A stretch of 64,000 nt of DNA from Bacteroidota bacterium (GCA_016722525.1 JADKJB010000011.1:1-64000), one strand, 5' to 3'. Positions 30,543-40,775 are shown, counted from the first letter of the stretch. Numbers and translations are program-made. Notes: generated by a model from the letters alone, not told the origin.

Positions 30543-30635
30543 TTGCATCAGAAAATTAAGAAATTCCTTATTGTTTGTCTGCTATGTATTGCTTTTGCTA
30601 CAGTTGCGGGAATTGTTATTAATCAATTTATATAA
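30543..30635 (+). CDS. Possible very small membrane protein (about 30 aa)
   Basis: The frame from TTG 30543 reads LHQKIKKFLIVCLLCIAFAT and then VAGIVINQFI before TAA at 30633. It has basic residues followed by one clear hydrophobic helix, the layout of a single-pass small membrane protein. It lies between the palindrome and the DUF2892 gene, 17 bases upstream of the latter. No start with a good context is visible and the frame could be chance; the region has indels nearby. Confidence 0.25.
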   Translation: MHQKIKKFLIVCLLCIAFATVAGIVINQFI

Positions 30636-30652
30636 AACTAAATAATCTAATT

Positions 30653-30859
30653 ATGAAAAAGAACATGGGTAGTACCGATAAGATCATCAGATTTATTCTT
30701 GCGGCCGTATTTGGATTCTTGTATTTCTCTGGCACTGTAACTGGCACCTTTGGAATTATTTTGTTGGTGCTTGGAGGTGTTTTTGTCCTTACCAGCTTAA
30801 TTTCTTTTTGCCCTTTGTATGCAATAGTTGGTATGAACACCTGTCCGGTTAAGAATTAA
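30653..30859 (+). CDS. DUF2892 (YgaP-like) small membrane protein
   Basis: This 68-aa protein has the DUF2892 pattern: MGSTDKIIRFILAAVFG, a first membrane helix, TGTFGIILLVLGGVFVLT as the second, and the C-terminal FCPLYAIVGMNTC. The same domain forms the membrane part of YgaP rhodaneses, and free-standing copies are often near Crp/Fnr regulators or sulfur-handling genes, as here. The Cys pair in FCPLYAIVGMNTC is conserved. Its function is not established. Confidence 0.85.
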   Translation: MKKNMGSTDKIIRFILAAVFGFLYFSGTVTGTFGIILLVLGGVFVLTSLISFCPLYAIVGMNTCPVKN

Positions 30860-31220
30860 AGTAAGCTCTTCTTTATTATAATACTTTAGTTTGATTTTTA
30901 CTGTTTAAGATCAATCCATTAAAAATTTAATGAAGTTAGTTGCTGATTCATTACTATTTTTTGGTTGGTTTTTAAGAGTAATTTAAGGATCTATTCCTAA
31001 AGCTACTTTTAATTATTTGTATTATATATAATTGATATGTAGTATTTTAAGTACATATTGTGATTCAAAATTTTTCAAATCAGATGGAATTTCTCCATCC
31101 GATTTTAGATTTAACACTAAGTTTAACTCGAAACACAATAAGTTCTTTTGCATCTCATTGTTATTTTAATAGCAAGGCAATTTCATTTTCTTAATTTTGC
31201 CAATTAACAATTAACAATTT
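30860..31220. other. 361-base AT-rich intergenic region
   Basis: No gene on either strand. It contains long A/T runs and a candidate -7 element close to the right end. Confidence 0.6.
31192..31199 (+). promoter_or_regulatory. -7 element of the lipoprotein gene
   Basis: TAATTTTG matches TAnnTTTG and lies 21 bases before the ATG at 31221; no clear -33 box. Confidence 0.4.
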
Positions 31221-31721
31221 ATGATGCTAAATAAAATCTCAATAGGGCTGTTTTTTATTGCTCTTGTTTCATTAATTTCCTGTAAAAGTTCCACTACTGA
31301 AGAAAGTCAGAATTCTGAAAAGTCACTTGACAGCATTTCTGTTGTTACTGAAACCGGAACCAAGTTTCCCGAACCCGGTTCCATCAATGGCGATACTATA
31401 AACCTACAAGGCAAGTTTGTGTTATTTTATGGCCCTGCTGATGAGTCCTCAGATACTACTATGAAAACTTACAGGGAAACTACAAAAATTATTATTGATT
31501 CCCTGGTCAAAGCCGGTGATTTGAATGTAGCATACACTACAGTAACTAACTTTCGTGTGAATCAGAAAGGTGGTTTCCCAATGATATTATCAATTGCTGG
31601 CTTTGATAGTAATAAAGGAATGTTATTAATGGACGGGCAACAACCCCCTGCAATAAGTAAAGGAGCTCTTAAAATTGAAGAGTACCATGAGTCAATCAAA
31701 AAGTATTTTCTCAGGCCTTGA
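31221..31721 (+). CDS. Lipoprotein of unknown function
   Basis: The 166-aa protein has a lipoprotein signal: hydrophobic SIGLFFIALVSLISC with Cys near residue 21, then a Ser/Glu-rich linker. The mature part reads INLQGKFVLFYGPADESS, KIIIDSLVKAGDLNVAYTTV and GFPMILSIAGFDSNKGMLL, an alternating beta/alpha pattern. I do not recognise the family. It precedes the asnB-like gene by 84 bases on the same strand but is probably a separate unit. Confidence 0.7.
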   Translation: MMLNKISIGLFFIALVSLISCKSSTTEESQNSEKSLDSISVVTETGTKFPEPGSINGDTINLQGKFVLFYGPADESSDTTMKTYRETTKIIIDSLVKAGDLNVAYTTVTNFRVNQKGGFPMILSIAGFDSNKGMLLMDGQQPPAISKGALKIEEYHESIKKYFLRP

Positions 31722-31805
31722 TAAAATAATTGTTAAAATACTTAAAGAAACTATTTACTCGGTTCCAAAGGAAATAATTTCATTTGAAAATTCAGTTTCA
31801 GGATT

Positions 31806-33522
31806 ATGTGTGGTATCACGGGAATAGTTGCATTTACAAAATCGGGCAGGAATTGTTTCGATAAAATCAAAGCGGCGAATGATTGCCTAGCTCAAAGAGG
31901 TCCTGATAGCGAAGGATTTTACTTTTCTGATCATGTCGTATTTGGTCATCGTAGATTATCTATTATTGATGTTTCAGGTGCTGCAAATCAGCCAATGACT
32001 GATGATTCCGGACGTTATACCATAGTTTTTAATGGGGAATTTTTTAATTATCAAGTTCATCGTGACGAGCTCATACAAAAAGGTGAAAAGTTTAGTAAGT
32101 GAGTTAAAAGCTCTTATGGCTGCCGGAATTCCTCGTATTCCGGATAGAATTTCTATTTTAAACTATCTTCAGCTTAATTATATTCCCGGGCCCTGGTCGG
32201 TTTTCGAGAATGTAAGAAAATTGAAACCGGGACATTATCTCCATTTTAAAGCAGGTACAGATAATTCACTGCTGGAGGAAAAACGTTTTTATGAAATTCC
32301 AAACCAAAATGAATCTTCAACTATTTTTAACGGAGGTTATGCGGCTGCTCAGTTGAAATTGCGTGAATTGCTGGACGCTTCTGTACAAAGAAGATTAATT
32401 GCTGATGTACCTCTTGGTGCATTTTTAAGTGGAGGTATCGATTCCTCAATTATAGTTGCCCTTGCTGCTCAACACACACAACATCTTAATACTTTTTCAA
32501 TTGGGTTTAAAGATGAGCCCATGTATGATGAAACCAAATATGCAAAGCTAGTTGCTGAAAAGTACAAAACTAACCATACTGTTTTTTCACTATCCAACAA
32601 TGATCTTTACGGTAATCTGTATAATGTTCTTGATTATTTAGATGAGCCCTTTGCCGATTCTTCTGCACTTGCAGTAAATATTTTAAGTATGCATACCCGT
32701 AAACATGTAACGGTGGCACTTTCGGGTGATGGTGCTGATGAAATGTTTGCCGGTTACAATAAGCACAGAGCAGAATGGATGGTTCGAAACAGGAACTTTT
32801 TTACCGGATCAGTAAAAGCAATAGCTCCTTTATTAGCACCTTTTGAAGGGGCCAGAAATTCACCTTTATCAAATAAAATTCGTCAGTTGCATCGATTTGC
32901 CGATGGTGCTGGTTTGAGTAATGCCGATAGGTATTGGCGCTGGTGCGGATTTTCAGATGAAACAGAAATTAATTCGCTCGTAAATTTTAATGAGGATAGC
33001 AGTGCTTATTTTAAAAGAAAAAATGAAATTTTGAAACCGTTAGGTGCTGGTGCAACGATGAATGATTTACTTTATATGGATATGCATATGGTGCTTACTA
33101 ACGACATGCTTGTTAAAGTGGATATGATGTCGATGGCTAACAGTCTTGAAGTTCGGGTACCTTTCCTCGATTATGAAGTAGTTGATTTTGCATTTAAATT
33201 GCCTTCAAAATATAAAATAGATGGTGCTTCATCGAAGAAAATTTTGCGGGAAACTTTCCGTAAAGATTTGCCAGAAGAACTTTTCCATAGACCTAAACAC
33301 GGCTTTGAAGTTCCGTTGCTAAAATGGTTCAGAACTGATTTAAAGAGCCTTATTACTGATGATCTGTTGAGTGATGCTTTTATCGACCGACAAGGATTAT
33401 TCAATATTCAGGAAATTAGTCGACTTAAGCAGCGACTTTTTTCTTCCAATCCCGGCGAAATTGAAGCACGCGTTTGGGGACTTATAGTGTTTCAATTTTG
33501 GTGGAAAAAGTATATGGATTAA
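31806..33522 (+). pseudogene. asnB: Asparagine synthetase (glutamine-hydrolysing), internal block missing
   Basis: The N-terminus MCGITGIVAF has the Cys2 nucleophile of class II glutaminases, followed by CLAQRGPDSEGF, FGHRRLSIID and FNGEFFNYQ. The ATP-pyrophosphatase domain is complete: FLSGGIDSSIIVALAA, FADSSALAVN, LSGDGADEMFAGYNKH, VKVDMMSMANSLEVRVPFLD. Between GEKFS (about 32095) and SELKALMA (about 32105) the usual SDTEVLL...GMFAFA...LARDR...PLYY segment of about 60-70 residues is absent and the frame changes, so the end of the glutaminase domain is missing. The remaining length is about 572 aa against 625-640. Position in a polysaccharide locus suggests amidation of a sugar or peptide precursor rather than free asparagine supply. 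Confidence 0.83.
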
Positions 33523-33547
33523 ATTTAACCTGATTTCAGAATAAATT

Positions 33548-34747
33548 ATGCCTAAAGTTTTACGAATCATTAACAGGCTCAATCTTGGTGGTCCCACCTA
33601 CAATGCGGCATACCTTTCGCGCTATCTTGCTCCAGAATTTGAAACCCTGCTGGTAGCTGGTATTAAGGAAGACAGTGAAGAAAGCTCTGAATTCATCGTA
33701 ACAGAAATGGGCCTCACTCCTGTTTATATTCCTGAAATGAGAAGGGATATCAGTTTTCAAAATGATCGAATTGCTTACCAAAAAATAAAACAAATTATAA
33801 AAGAATTTAAACCGGACATAGTTCATACCCATGCTGCCAAAGCCGGGACTTTGGGCCGATTGGCAGCTGCTCACAGCAATGTTCCGATAATTCTACATAC
33901 TTTTCATGGCCATATTTTTCATTCTTATTTCAATCCGGTTAAAACACAAGTTTTCAAATATATTGAACGTTATTTAAGTTCTATCAGTACACGTATTATT
34001 GCCATCAGTGATATTCAGAAAGACGAGTTATGTCAGCAACATAAAGTATGCAAAGCCGCCCAAACGGTGGTGATACCTCTTGGTTTCGATTTGCAGCGAT
34101 TTCAAAAAAATCAGGAATTGTTAAGAGAGGATTTTCGTAATGAATATCATATTGAAGCATCCACAATTGCAGTTTGTATCATTGGCAGAATAGTACATGT
34201 AAAAAATCATGAGCTTTTTATCAGGGCTTTCGATGATGTTAGGAAAAGGTATGCCGGTAAAATTGTTGGCTTTCTCGTTGGTGATGGTGATAACCGGAAG
34301 GCCATGGAAGAACTTGCTCAAAGTTTAGGCATGGTGATTTCAACTCCGGAGCACAAAGTGGAAAATCCGGATCTGATTTTTACCTCTTGGATTTTTGATG
34401 TGGAACGTCCACTTGCCGGTTGTGATATTGTGGCAATGACCAGCCTCAATGAGGGAACTCCGGTAAGTCTTATTGAAGCTCAAGCAGCAAACAAACCAAT
34501 TGTTACTACAGAAGTTGGGGGCATCAGCAATGTTGTTATTCCCGGAATCACTGCCCTGCTCTCCCCTTCCGGCGATCAAAAAGGCTTTGCGGATAATCTC
34601 TTCCTTCTGGTTAAAGATAGTAGTATCAGAGAGGCCATGCAAGGGAAAGGATGGCCTTTTGTGAAGTCTAAGTTTCATTACGAACGTTTGGTGGAGGATG
34701 TAAGATTACTTTATCACCAATTGCTTCGTGAAAAAAAGGTGTATTGA
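33548..34747 (+). CDS. Glycosyltransferase family 4
   Basis: An intact 399-aa GT-B enzyme. The N-terminal half starts KVLRIINRLNLGGPTYNAAY, with the GGxxY loop that binds the acceptor, and has DIVHTHAAKAGTLGRLAAAH. The C-terminal Rossmann half carries the family 4 signature MTSLNEGTPVSLIEAQAANK with the retaining EX7E pair and VTTEVGGISNVV. It transfers a nucleotide-activated sugar to a growing lipid-linked glycan on the cytoplasmic face. The sugar cannot be told from sequence. It lies 25 bases after the asnB-like gene and before the export genes. Confidence 0.92.
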   Translation: MPKVLRIINRLNLGGPTYNAAYLSRYLAPEFETLLVAGIKEDSEESSEFIVTEMGLTPVYIPEMRRDISFQNDRIAYQKIKQIIKEFKPDIVHTHAAKAGTLGRLAAAHSNVPIILHTFHGHIFHSYFNPVKTQVFKYIERYLSSISTRIIAISDIQKDELCQQHKVCKAAQTVVIPLGFDLQRFQKNQELLREDFRNEYHIEASTIAVCIIGRIVHVKNHELFIRAFDDVRKRYAGKIVGFLVGDGDNRKAMEELAQSLGMVISTPEHKVENPDLIFTSWIFDVERPLAGCDIVAMTSLNEGTPVSLIEAQAANKPIVTTEVGGISNVVIPGITALLSPSGDQKGFADNLFLLVKDSSIREAMQGKGWPFVKSKFHYERLVEDVRLLYHQLLREKKVY

Positions 34748-34757
34748 CCATCGATTC

Positions 34758-34792
34758 TTTGTGATGGCACTACATAATTTTGATTATTTTTG
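34758..34792 (+). promoter_or_regulatory. Promoter of the polysaccharide export genes
   Basis: TTTG at 34758-34761 and TATTTTTG at 34785-34792; a second overlapping TAATTTTG precedes it. It lies upstream of ATG 34816. Confidence 0.55.
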
Positions 34793-34815
34793 TGCCAATA
34801 TTAAATTCAATATAT

Positions 34816-35589
34816 ATGCGTAAATGCCTGTTAATCTTTCTTTTAGCACCCTTGTTCTCCTGTAACATTAACCCTAGTATTATGTTTAAAACGGGTAAAG
34901 ATTACCCGTACAAGGTGGATCAAACCATTGGCAACGTGGAATACCGCATTGCTCCTAATGATATTTTGGGCTTCAGTGTGTTCACCAACGATGGGTTTAA
35001 ACTCATAGATTTGACCACCGGTGTTACCAGTTTAACAGCAACCGGAAGTAGTGGTAGTCAGAGTTCTTCAGGCAACAACTCAACTCGTTTTATTGTTGAT
35101 GTAGAAGGTTTTGTGAAATTGCCCATCATTGGAAGGGTTAAAGTGGAAGAATTGTCAATTAGAGAAGCGGAAAAAATGTTGGAAGAAAAATTCTCTGTCT
35201 ATTACAATAAGCCCTTTGTAATGTTAAATGTTCTTAATCGCAGGGTCATGGTTTTTCCGGGGACCGGCGGATCAGGAAAAGTAGTTATTCTTGAAAATGA
35301 AAATACTACACTGATTGAAGCCCTCGCTTTAGCCGGTGGTATCACCGAAACAGGTAAGTCCAAAGTGGTGAAGTTGATTAGAGGCGATAGTCGTAATCCT
35401 CAGGTTCATCTTATCGATTTATCAACAGTAGAAGGAATGAAGCAAAGCAATATGCTTTTACAGGCAAGCGATATCATATATGTGGAGCCAGTTAAAAATG
35501 TTTCCAATGCAGTTCTTGCTAAAATTGCTCCTATTGTTGGAATTGTTACCAGCGTTCTTTTATTATATGAAATTGTACTTAGGAGATAA
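34816..35589 (+). CDS. Polysaccharide export lipoprotein, Wza-like (SLBB domain)
   Basis: I chose ATG 34816 since it opens a lipoprotein signal (MRKCLLIFLLAPLFSC); the frame extends upstream only through promoter DNA. The 257-aa protein has the polysaccharide-export motif YRIAPNDILGFSVF, then FIVDVEGFVKLPIIGRVKVE, and an SLBB segment (IEALALAGGITETGKSKVV). It ends with a hydrophobic helix (IAPIVGIVTSVLLLYEIVL), so unlike E. coli Wza it has a membrane anchor at its C-terminus, as usual in Bacteroidota. It forms the outer-membrane export channel with the Wzc-like protein encoded next. Confidence 0.9.
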   Translation: MRKCLLIFLLAPLFSCNINPSIMFKTGKDYPYKVDQTIGNVEYRIAPNDILGFSVFTNDGFKLIDLTTGVTSLTATGSSGSQSSSGNNSTRFIVDVEGFVKLPIIGRVKVEELSIREAEKMLEEKFSVYYNKPFVMLNVLNRRVMVFPGTGGSGKVVILENENTTLIEALALAGGITETGKSKVVKLIRGDSRNPQVHLIDLSTVEGMKQSNMLLQASDIIYVEPVKNVSNAVLAKIAPIVGIVTSVLLLYEIVLRR

Positions 35590-35594
35590 AACAA

Positions 35595-38033
35595 ATGCGC
35601 CCTTTAATGCCTCGTAAAAAATTACTCCTCTCAACGAAGAGTTCGATTTTAAGTTATTTGTCGGTATTGCCAAAAAATTCACTTTGGTTTGGGTTTTTTC
35701 TGTTTGTATCATTCATGTTTGCTTTTTTTGTATCTGCGGTACACTGCTCCTATTTATGAAGCGATAACTGTGTTGAAGTTATCGGATGAGAATAATGCAG
35801 GTTTGGTGCTCGATCAAAAGAAAACATGTTGGTTGATAACATGAACAAACTTGCAGGTGATATTGAGTTGATTCGTTCTAAAATTATTGCTAAAAGAGCT
35901 GTTTCTAAGCTCAATCTGGGAATTAGTTATTTTGCTAAAGGCACCGTTCTCGATTATGAATTATATTCCGCTTCTCCATTTGAAGCTGAAGCTGTTTTGA
36001 AAGATTCCAGTATTTACAACAAGCCCTTTTTGTGGAGTTCCAGGATAAAAACACGTTCACGCTGAGATATACTTTTAATGGTGAAAAAAAGGAGAATAAT
36101 AACTACAAAACAGATCAATGGATCAATCTTCCTTTTGCCAATTTTAAAATTTCTATTCGCGATTTTGATAATATTTCGTCGCAGCAAAAGGAATTTGAAC
36201 AGAATGCCTATTATTTTATGGTGAATAATCCAAATACAATTGTAAATAAAATTGTGAAGGAGATTGTTGTTACGCCACTCAATGCTGAAGCAAAAACAAT
36301 AACCATAAAATTAAGGGAGAAAAATCCAGGTAAAGCTTCTGATATTGTAAATAATATCGCTGAAGAATTTAATAGTTATGATGTAGAAAAAGTAGTGAGG
36401 CTGCAAATAATATTCTTTCCTTTATTGATACCACCCTATCACAGGTAAATATCAATTTAAGTGCATCTGAAGACAGGCTTGAAGATTTTAAGAGAAAGAA
36501 CCGTATAATTGATCCAACCATTTTCCTTCAGGATATTACCGGAAAAATAAACGTGCTGGAAGAACGTATGCTGGAAATGCAAATGCAACTTTTCTTAATT
36601 GCTAAAATGAAAAGTGAAATTGCTGCAAACAAGGATGTCACTAATTATCTGGTTTTAATTCCTAGTATCAATTCAAATGGCCAGTTAAATAATGAACTGG
36701 ATATACTCATGAAAACGCTTCTTGAAAGAGATGAATTGCTGGTTCAATCCACAGACCAAACCGAGATATATAAGGCCTACGGTCAAAGGATTGAAAAACA
36801 GAAAACGCTTTTAATGAAGATTATCAATAATGAGGAATCTACTTTAAAAGACAAACTTGCAGAGCTGGAAAAGCAATTAGCAAAGAGCGATTCTCAATTT
36901 GGAGAATTGCCTCAAAAACAAGCTGAATTTGGCAGATTATCCAGAATGTATGGTATCAATGAGAAGTTTTATGCATTGCTATTGGAGAAAAAGGCGGAGT
37001 TCTCTATAACACGTGCAGGATTTGTTCCAAAAATATTATTCTTGAAAAAGCAGTGATGTCGCCGGTTCCAGTTTCTCTAACCGTCCTTTGATTATTAGTG
37101 TGAGCCTTACTATCGGATTCTTGATTAGTTTTCTTTTAATCGTTGTTCGTTATTTGATTCATGACGAAATGGAACCCTGGAAGACATAGAGCCCTATACA
37201 GATGCTGCCTTGTTGGGAATTATTCCAAAATATAAAAGAGAAATTCCTATTTCGCAGTTACTGGTTGATAAAAATCCGAAGTCGATTATTGCAGAAGCTT
37301 TCAGATCTATCAGAACCAATCTCCAGTTTATTTCAAGTGATGAAAACGCCAAAGTAATTGCCGTTACTTCTACTATTTCGGAGAAGGAAAAACATTCAAT
37401 GCCATCAACCTGGCTGGTGTAATAGCTTTTTCCGGGAAAAGAGTGGTGATTCTTGATTTAGATATGCGTAAACCGAAAATTCACCTTGGTTTTAACGTTG
37501 AAAATAATCGTGGAATCAGTACTTTGCTTATTGGAAAAGATTCCACTGAAGATTGTATTATAAAAAGTTCTTTGGAGAATCTGGACTTCATAACTGCCGG
37601 TCCTATCCCTCCTAATCCGTCTGAATTGATCATTAGTGCTAAAATGGATCAGCTAATCGATTATCTTAAAACCAAGTATGATATCATTATTATTGATACT
37701 CCTCCTGTGGGTATTGTGAGTGATGGAATTCCTATTATCAAAAAAGCTGATTATCCACTTTATATCCTACGGGCTAACTATTCTCGTAAAATGTTCATCA
37801 ACAATGTTAACAAACTTATTGATGAAAGTAAAGTGCAAAAATTGTCTCTGATCCTTAATGGGGTCGATTTATCTAAACTCAAATATGGTTACGGTTATAA
37901 TTACAGCTATGGTTATGGCTACGGTTATGGGTATGGCTATGGTTATGGGTATTATGAAGAAGATTTGAAAGAACCTACTGCATTAGATAAAATTAAAGGC
38001 CTGTTTTTTAGATCTAAAAAGTCCTCCTCTTAG
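35595..38033 (+). pseudogene. Wzc-like polysaccharide co-polymerase/tyrosine autokinase, many frameshifts
   Basis: Joined over frames this is a full-length (about 812 aa) chain-length regulator with BY-kinase. The N-terminal membrane segment lies near 35690 (TLVWVFSVCIIHVCFF), a long coiled-coil periplasmic part covers 35826-37056, and a second membrane segment is near 37090-37160. The kinase has Walker A TISGEGKTFN (one G lost near 37381), Walker A' VVILDLDMRKPK and IIIDTPPVGIVSDG. The C-terminus is a Tyr cluster of alternating YG/YN between 37885 and 37955, the autophosphorylation tail. The intact part, 37443-38033, encodes the catalytic A' to tail region. At least seven indels occur, concentrated in 35595-37440. 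It acts with the Wza-like protein in capsule or exopolysaccharide export. Confidence 0.85.
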
Positions 38034-38039
38034 TGAACC

Positions 38040-38581
38040 ATGAAAGTAACTAAACTTCACTTAGATGGCATTTTGCTCATTGAGCCGGCTGTGTTTACTG
38101 ATGAAAGAGGCTATTTTTATGAATCTTACAATCATTCGGCATTTAAAAATGCAGGTGTTGATGTAAATTTTGTACAGGACAATCAATCTCTTTCCTCAAA
38201 AGGTGTCTTAAGAGGCCTTCACTTTCAAAAACCACCTTTTGAACAAGGTAAACTTGTCAGGGTAGTTAAAGGAGCTGTTTTAGATGTTGTGGTAGATATT
38301 AGAAAGAAGTCTCCTACCTATGGCCAAAATCTGGTGCTCAGGTTGGATGAAGTTAATAAATTGATGTTATGGATTCCGCCAGGTTTTGCTCATGGATTCA
38401 TGACCCTGGAAGAAGATACTATATTCCTCTATAAATGCACCAATCTTTACAATAAAATTCAGAGGATGGCATTCTTTGGAATGACCCGGAACTCCACATA
38501 GATTGGGGTCTTGATCAACCAAAAGTATCATCAAAAGACAATGAATTAGGATTATTTAAAAATCTAAACTCCGAATTCTAA
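38040..38581 (+). CDS. rfbC: dTDP-4-dehydrorhamnose 3,5-epimerase, one frameshift
   Basis: The cupin enzyme converts dTDP-4-dehydro-6-deoxyglucose to the L-lyxo form in dTDP-rhamnose synthesis. Seen: VFTDERGYFYESYN, FVQDNQSLSSKGVLRGLHFQ with the catalytic His, LVRVVKGAVLDVVVDIR, and WIPPGFAHGFMTLEE. The frame breaks near 38460 in an A run; the other frame gives NSEDGILWNDPELHIDW, the conserved RfbC ending, and stops at 38579. About 180 aa. It stands six bases after the Wzc-like gene; rfbA, rfbB and rfbD are not in the window. Confidence 0.9.
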
Positions 38582-38632
38582 TCATTTTTATTAAGTTTGT
38601 ACTCTTAATTGGTTGTACCTTAACATTCTGTG

Positions 38633-39754
38633 ATGGATAAACTTTTACAACAACACTATTACCTTATCATATATAGCTCTTTCTTCCTGAGTTCTGTGGT
38701 ATTTTCATTTCTTATGAATAATCTCTTCCTAAGGTTTTTTAGAACTTTGGGAATTAGAAATAACCATGATGGCACCATTATAAGGTGGGGTGCACTTTCT
38801 AAACCCTCTGTCGGAGGAATTACATTTTACATCATTTTCTTACTCTCTGTGGCTTGTTATTCCATCTTTTTTAGTCCAAGTCAGGTATTTTACAATACAA
38901 AATTTATAGGATTACTGCTTTCAATGGCATTGGGTTTTATTGTAGGATTAGCTGATGATGCATACGATACCAAGCCTTTTTTGAAGTTCTTTGTTCAGTT
39001 TGGTTGCGGTATCATAATGATCATTTCAGGAATAAGAATTAACATTTTTGAAGTAGAAGCCTTCAATAATATTTTTACTATTTTTTGGGTGGTTGGAATT
39101 ATGAACTCGATTAATATGTTGGATAATATGGATGGTATTACTACCATTGTTTCCATTGGCATTGTTTGTTGTGCTATAATTATTATTCTTACCAACAATG
39201 ACTTTGAGAATATGCATCTGATTATTCTGGTTGGTGTTTTAGCAGCGCTTCTTACTTTTCTCTATTTTAATTGGAACCCTTCACGCATGTATATGGGTGA
39301 TACCGGAAGTCAGTTTTTAGGTGCCTTTCTATCTGTTATAGGTACTTTATACATGTGGAATGATCATTATACAAGGGATGTGGTTGCTCCTGCCCGGCAA
39401 TTCATCATAGTGGGTATGTGTTTCCTATTACCAATTATAGATACCACTGTAGTAGTTTATAATAGAATTTCAAAAGGCCGGTCTCCATTCGTTGGAGGTA
39501 AAGATCACACAACGCACAGTCTCGCTTACCTGGGCTTAACAGATCGAAAAGTAGCAATCACTTTTTTAGCACTCTCTATTATTTCAACTTTAATTATCTA
39601 TTATATTGAAAAAAACATTGCAGAATGGTCTCACTTGTACACACTAATTTTTGGAATCTACTTTTTAGTACTGCTGGTGTTCTTTTTCTATGCTACCCGA
39701 AAAGCAGCCTCCAGGCGAGAGCCAACTGCTGAGGGCGATTCAAAACTGAAATGA
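38633..39754 (+). CDS. Undecaprenyl-phosphate N-acetylhexosamine-1-phosphate transferase (WecA/TagO/MraY family)
   Basis: An intact 373-aa polytopic membrane enzyme with about ten helices. Catalytic signatures: KPSVGGITFY, the DDxxD-type GLADDAYDTKPFLKFF, NMLDNMDGI with the catalytic Asp, MYMGDTGSQFLGAF and the basic loop GGKDHTTHSLAYLG. It puts the first sugar-1-phosphate on undecaprenyl phosphate to start a glycan. Lack of the UDP-MurNAc-pentapeptide motif and the HTTHSLAYLG loop separate it from MraY. I prefer ATG 38633 to the GTG just before it. It overlaps the next gene by ATGA. Confidence 0.9.
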   Translation: MDKLLQQHYYLIIYSSFFLSSVVFSFLMNNLFLRFFRTLGIRNNHDGTIIRWGALSKPSVGGITFYIIFLLSVACYSIFFSPSQVFYNTKFIGLLLSMALGFIVGLADDAYDTKPFLKFFVQFGCGIIMIISGIRINIFEVEAFNNIFTIFWVVGIMNSINMLDNMDGITTIVSIGIVCCAIIIILTNNDFENMHLIILVGVLAALLTFLYFNWNPSRMYMGDTGSQFLGAFLSVIGTLYMWNDHYTRDVVAPARQFIIVGMCFLLPIIDTTVVVYNRISKGRSPFVGGKDHTTHSLAYLGLTDRKVAITFLALSIISTLIIYYIEKNIAEWSHLYTLIFGIYFLVLLVFFFYATRKAASRREPTAEGDSKLK

Positions 39755-40733
39755 AAAAACTATTAAAATGGTTTGTTGTTGGCTTTTTGCCAGTTGCTGT
39801 TCTGTTGTTTTTTATTAATAGTTCACCCAACGACCAGCTTAACAGGCAAAAAGAGTTTAATGATAATTATGGAATTTATGCACTTGATTTACCTGAAAAG
39901 GCAGTTTTTTCAGGTGAAATTGTTCCCTTAAACAGCACTGATGTGCATGAACGTTTCGACCGCGAACTTTTAGTAAATACTTATTGGCAATCTCAAACAC
40001 TTTTATTGCTCAAAAGAAAGGAAAGATGGTTTCCTGTAATCGAATCTATACTGAAAGAACATAATATACCCGGCGATTTTAAATATCTTGCTTTGGCTGA
40101 AAGTGGTTTTACGAACACGGTAAGTCCATCCGGTGCTGCTGGTTATTGGCAATTTTTGGAAGCTACAGGGAATCGCTATGGTCTGGAAATAAATAGTGAA
40201 GTTGATGAACGCTATCACGTTGAAAAGGCCACTCATGCAGCTTGTCTTTACTTTAAGGAAGCATACGCTACTTTTAAGAATTGGAGCCTGGTTGCAGCTT
40301 CCTATAACATGGGTATAGAAGGTGTTAAAAACAACTTGAAAAACAAAATGTTACAGATTTTTACAGTTTACTTTTGAATGAAGAAACTTCCAGATATATT
40401 TTTCGGATTTTAGCACTTAAGCTGATTTGTGAGGAACCCTTGAAGTATGGTTTTCATTTGCGAAAGCGTGATTTTTATGAGCCCTACAGTTTTCGCATCG
40501 TTACTATTGATTCTTCCATAACCGACCTTTATGCTTTTGCAAAGTCACAGAAAATCAATTACAAAGAATTAAAATTGTTGAATCCATGGTTGCGATCTAC
40601 AACATTATCCAATTCTCCTTCAAAACCTTATAAGATTAAAATAGTTTCAAATCACGAATCACCCATTATTAAAGCAATTGCCGACACCTCCTGGATAAGA
40701 ACAACTCCTAAACGTGAATTTCATCAAGAATGA
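39751..40733 (+). CDS. Lytic transglycosylase domain protein (MltD/SLT-like), one frameshift
   Basis: A signal anchor (WFVVGFLPVAVLLFFI) precedes an SLT domain: FKYLALAESGFTNTVSPSGAAGYWQF has the catalytic Glu in ALAESGF, and SLVAASYNMGIEGVKNNL is the second signature. The frame is lost near 40340; another continues as NEETSRYIFRILALKLICE and a LysM-like end (ITDLYAFAKSQKINYKELKLLNPWL). About 327 aa. It cleaves peptidoglycan glycan strands in the periplasm. Its four-base overlap with the transferase gene suggests it opens the wall for export of the polysaccharide, which is inference. Confidence 0.85.
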
Positions 40734-40775
40734 AGTCTGTTTTAACTTTTAATTAGTACTCATTTTTCTATGGCT

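Noticed and set aside
10255..37440. Programmed ribosomal frameshifting as an explanation for the broken genes
   Set aside because: The breaks are too many, in unrelated housekeeping genes, in both directions, and several genes need many shifts; no common slippery site with downstream structure was seen.
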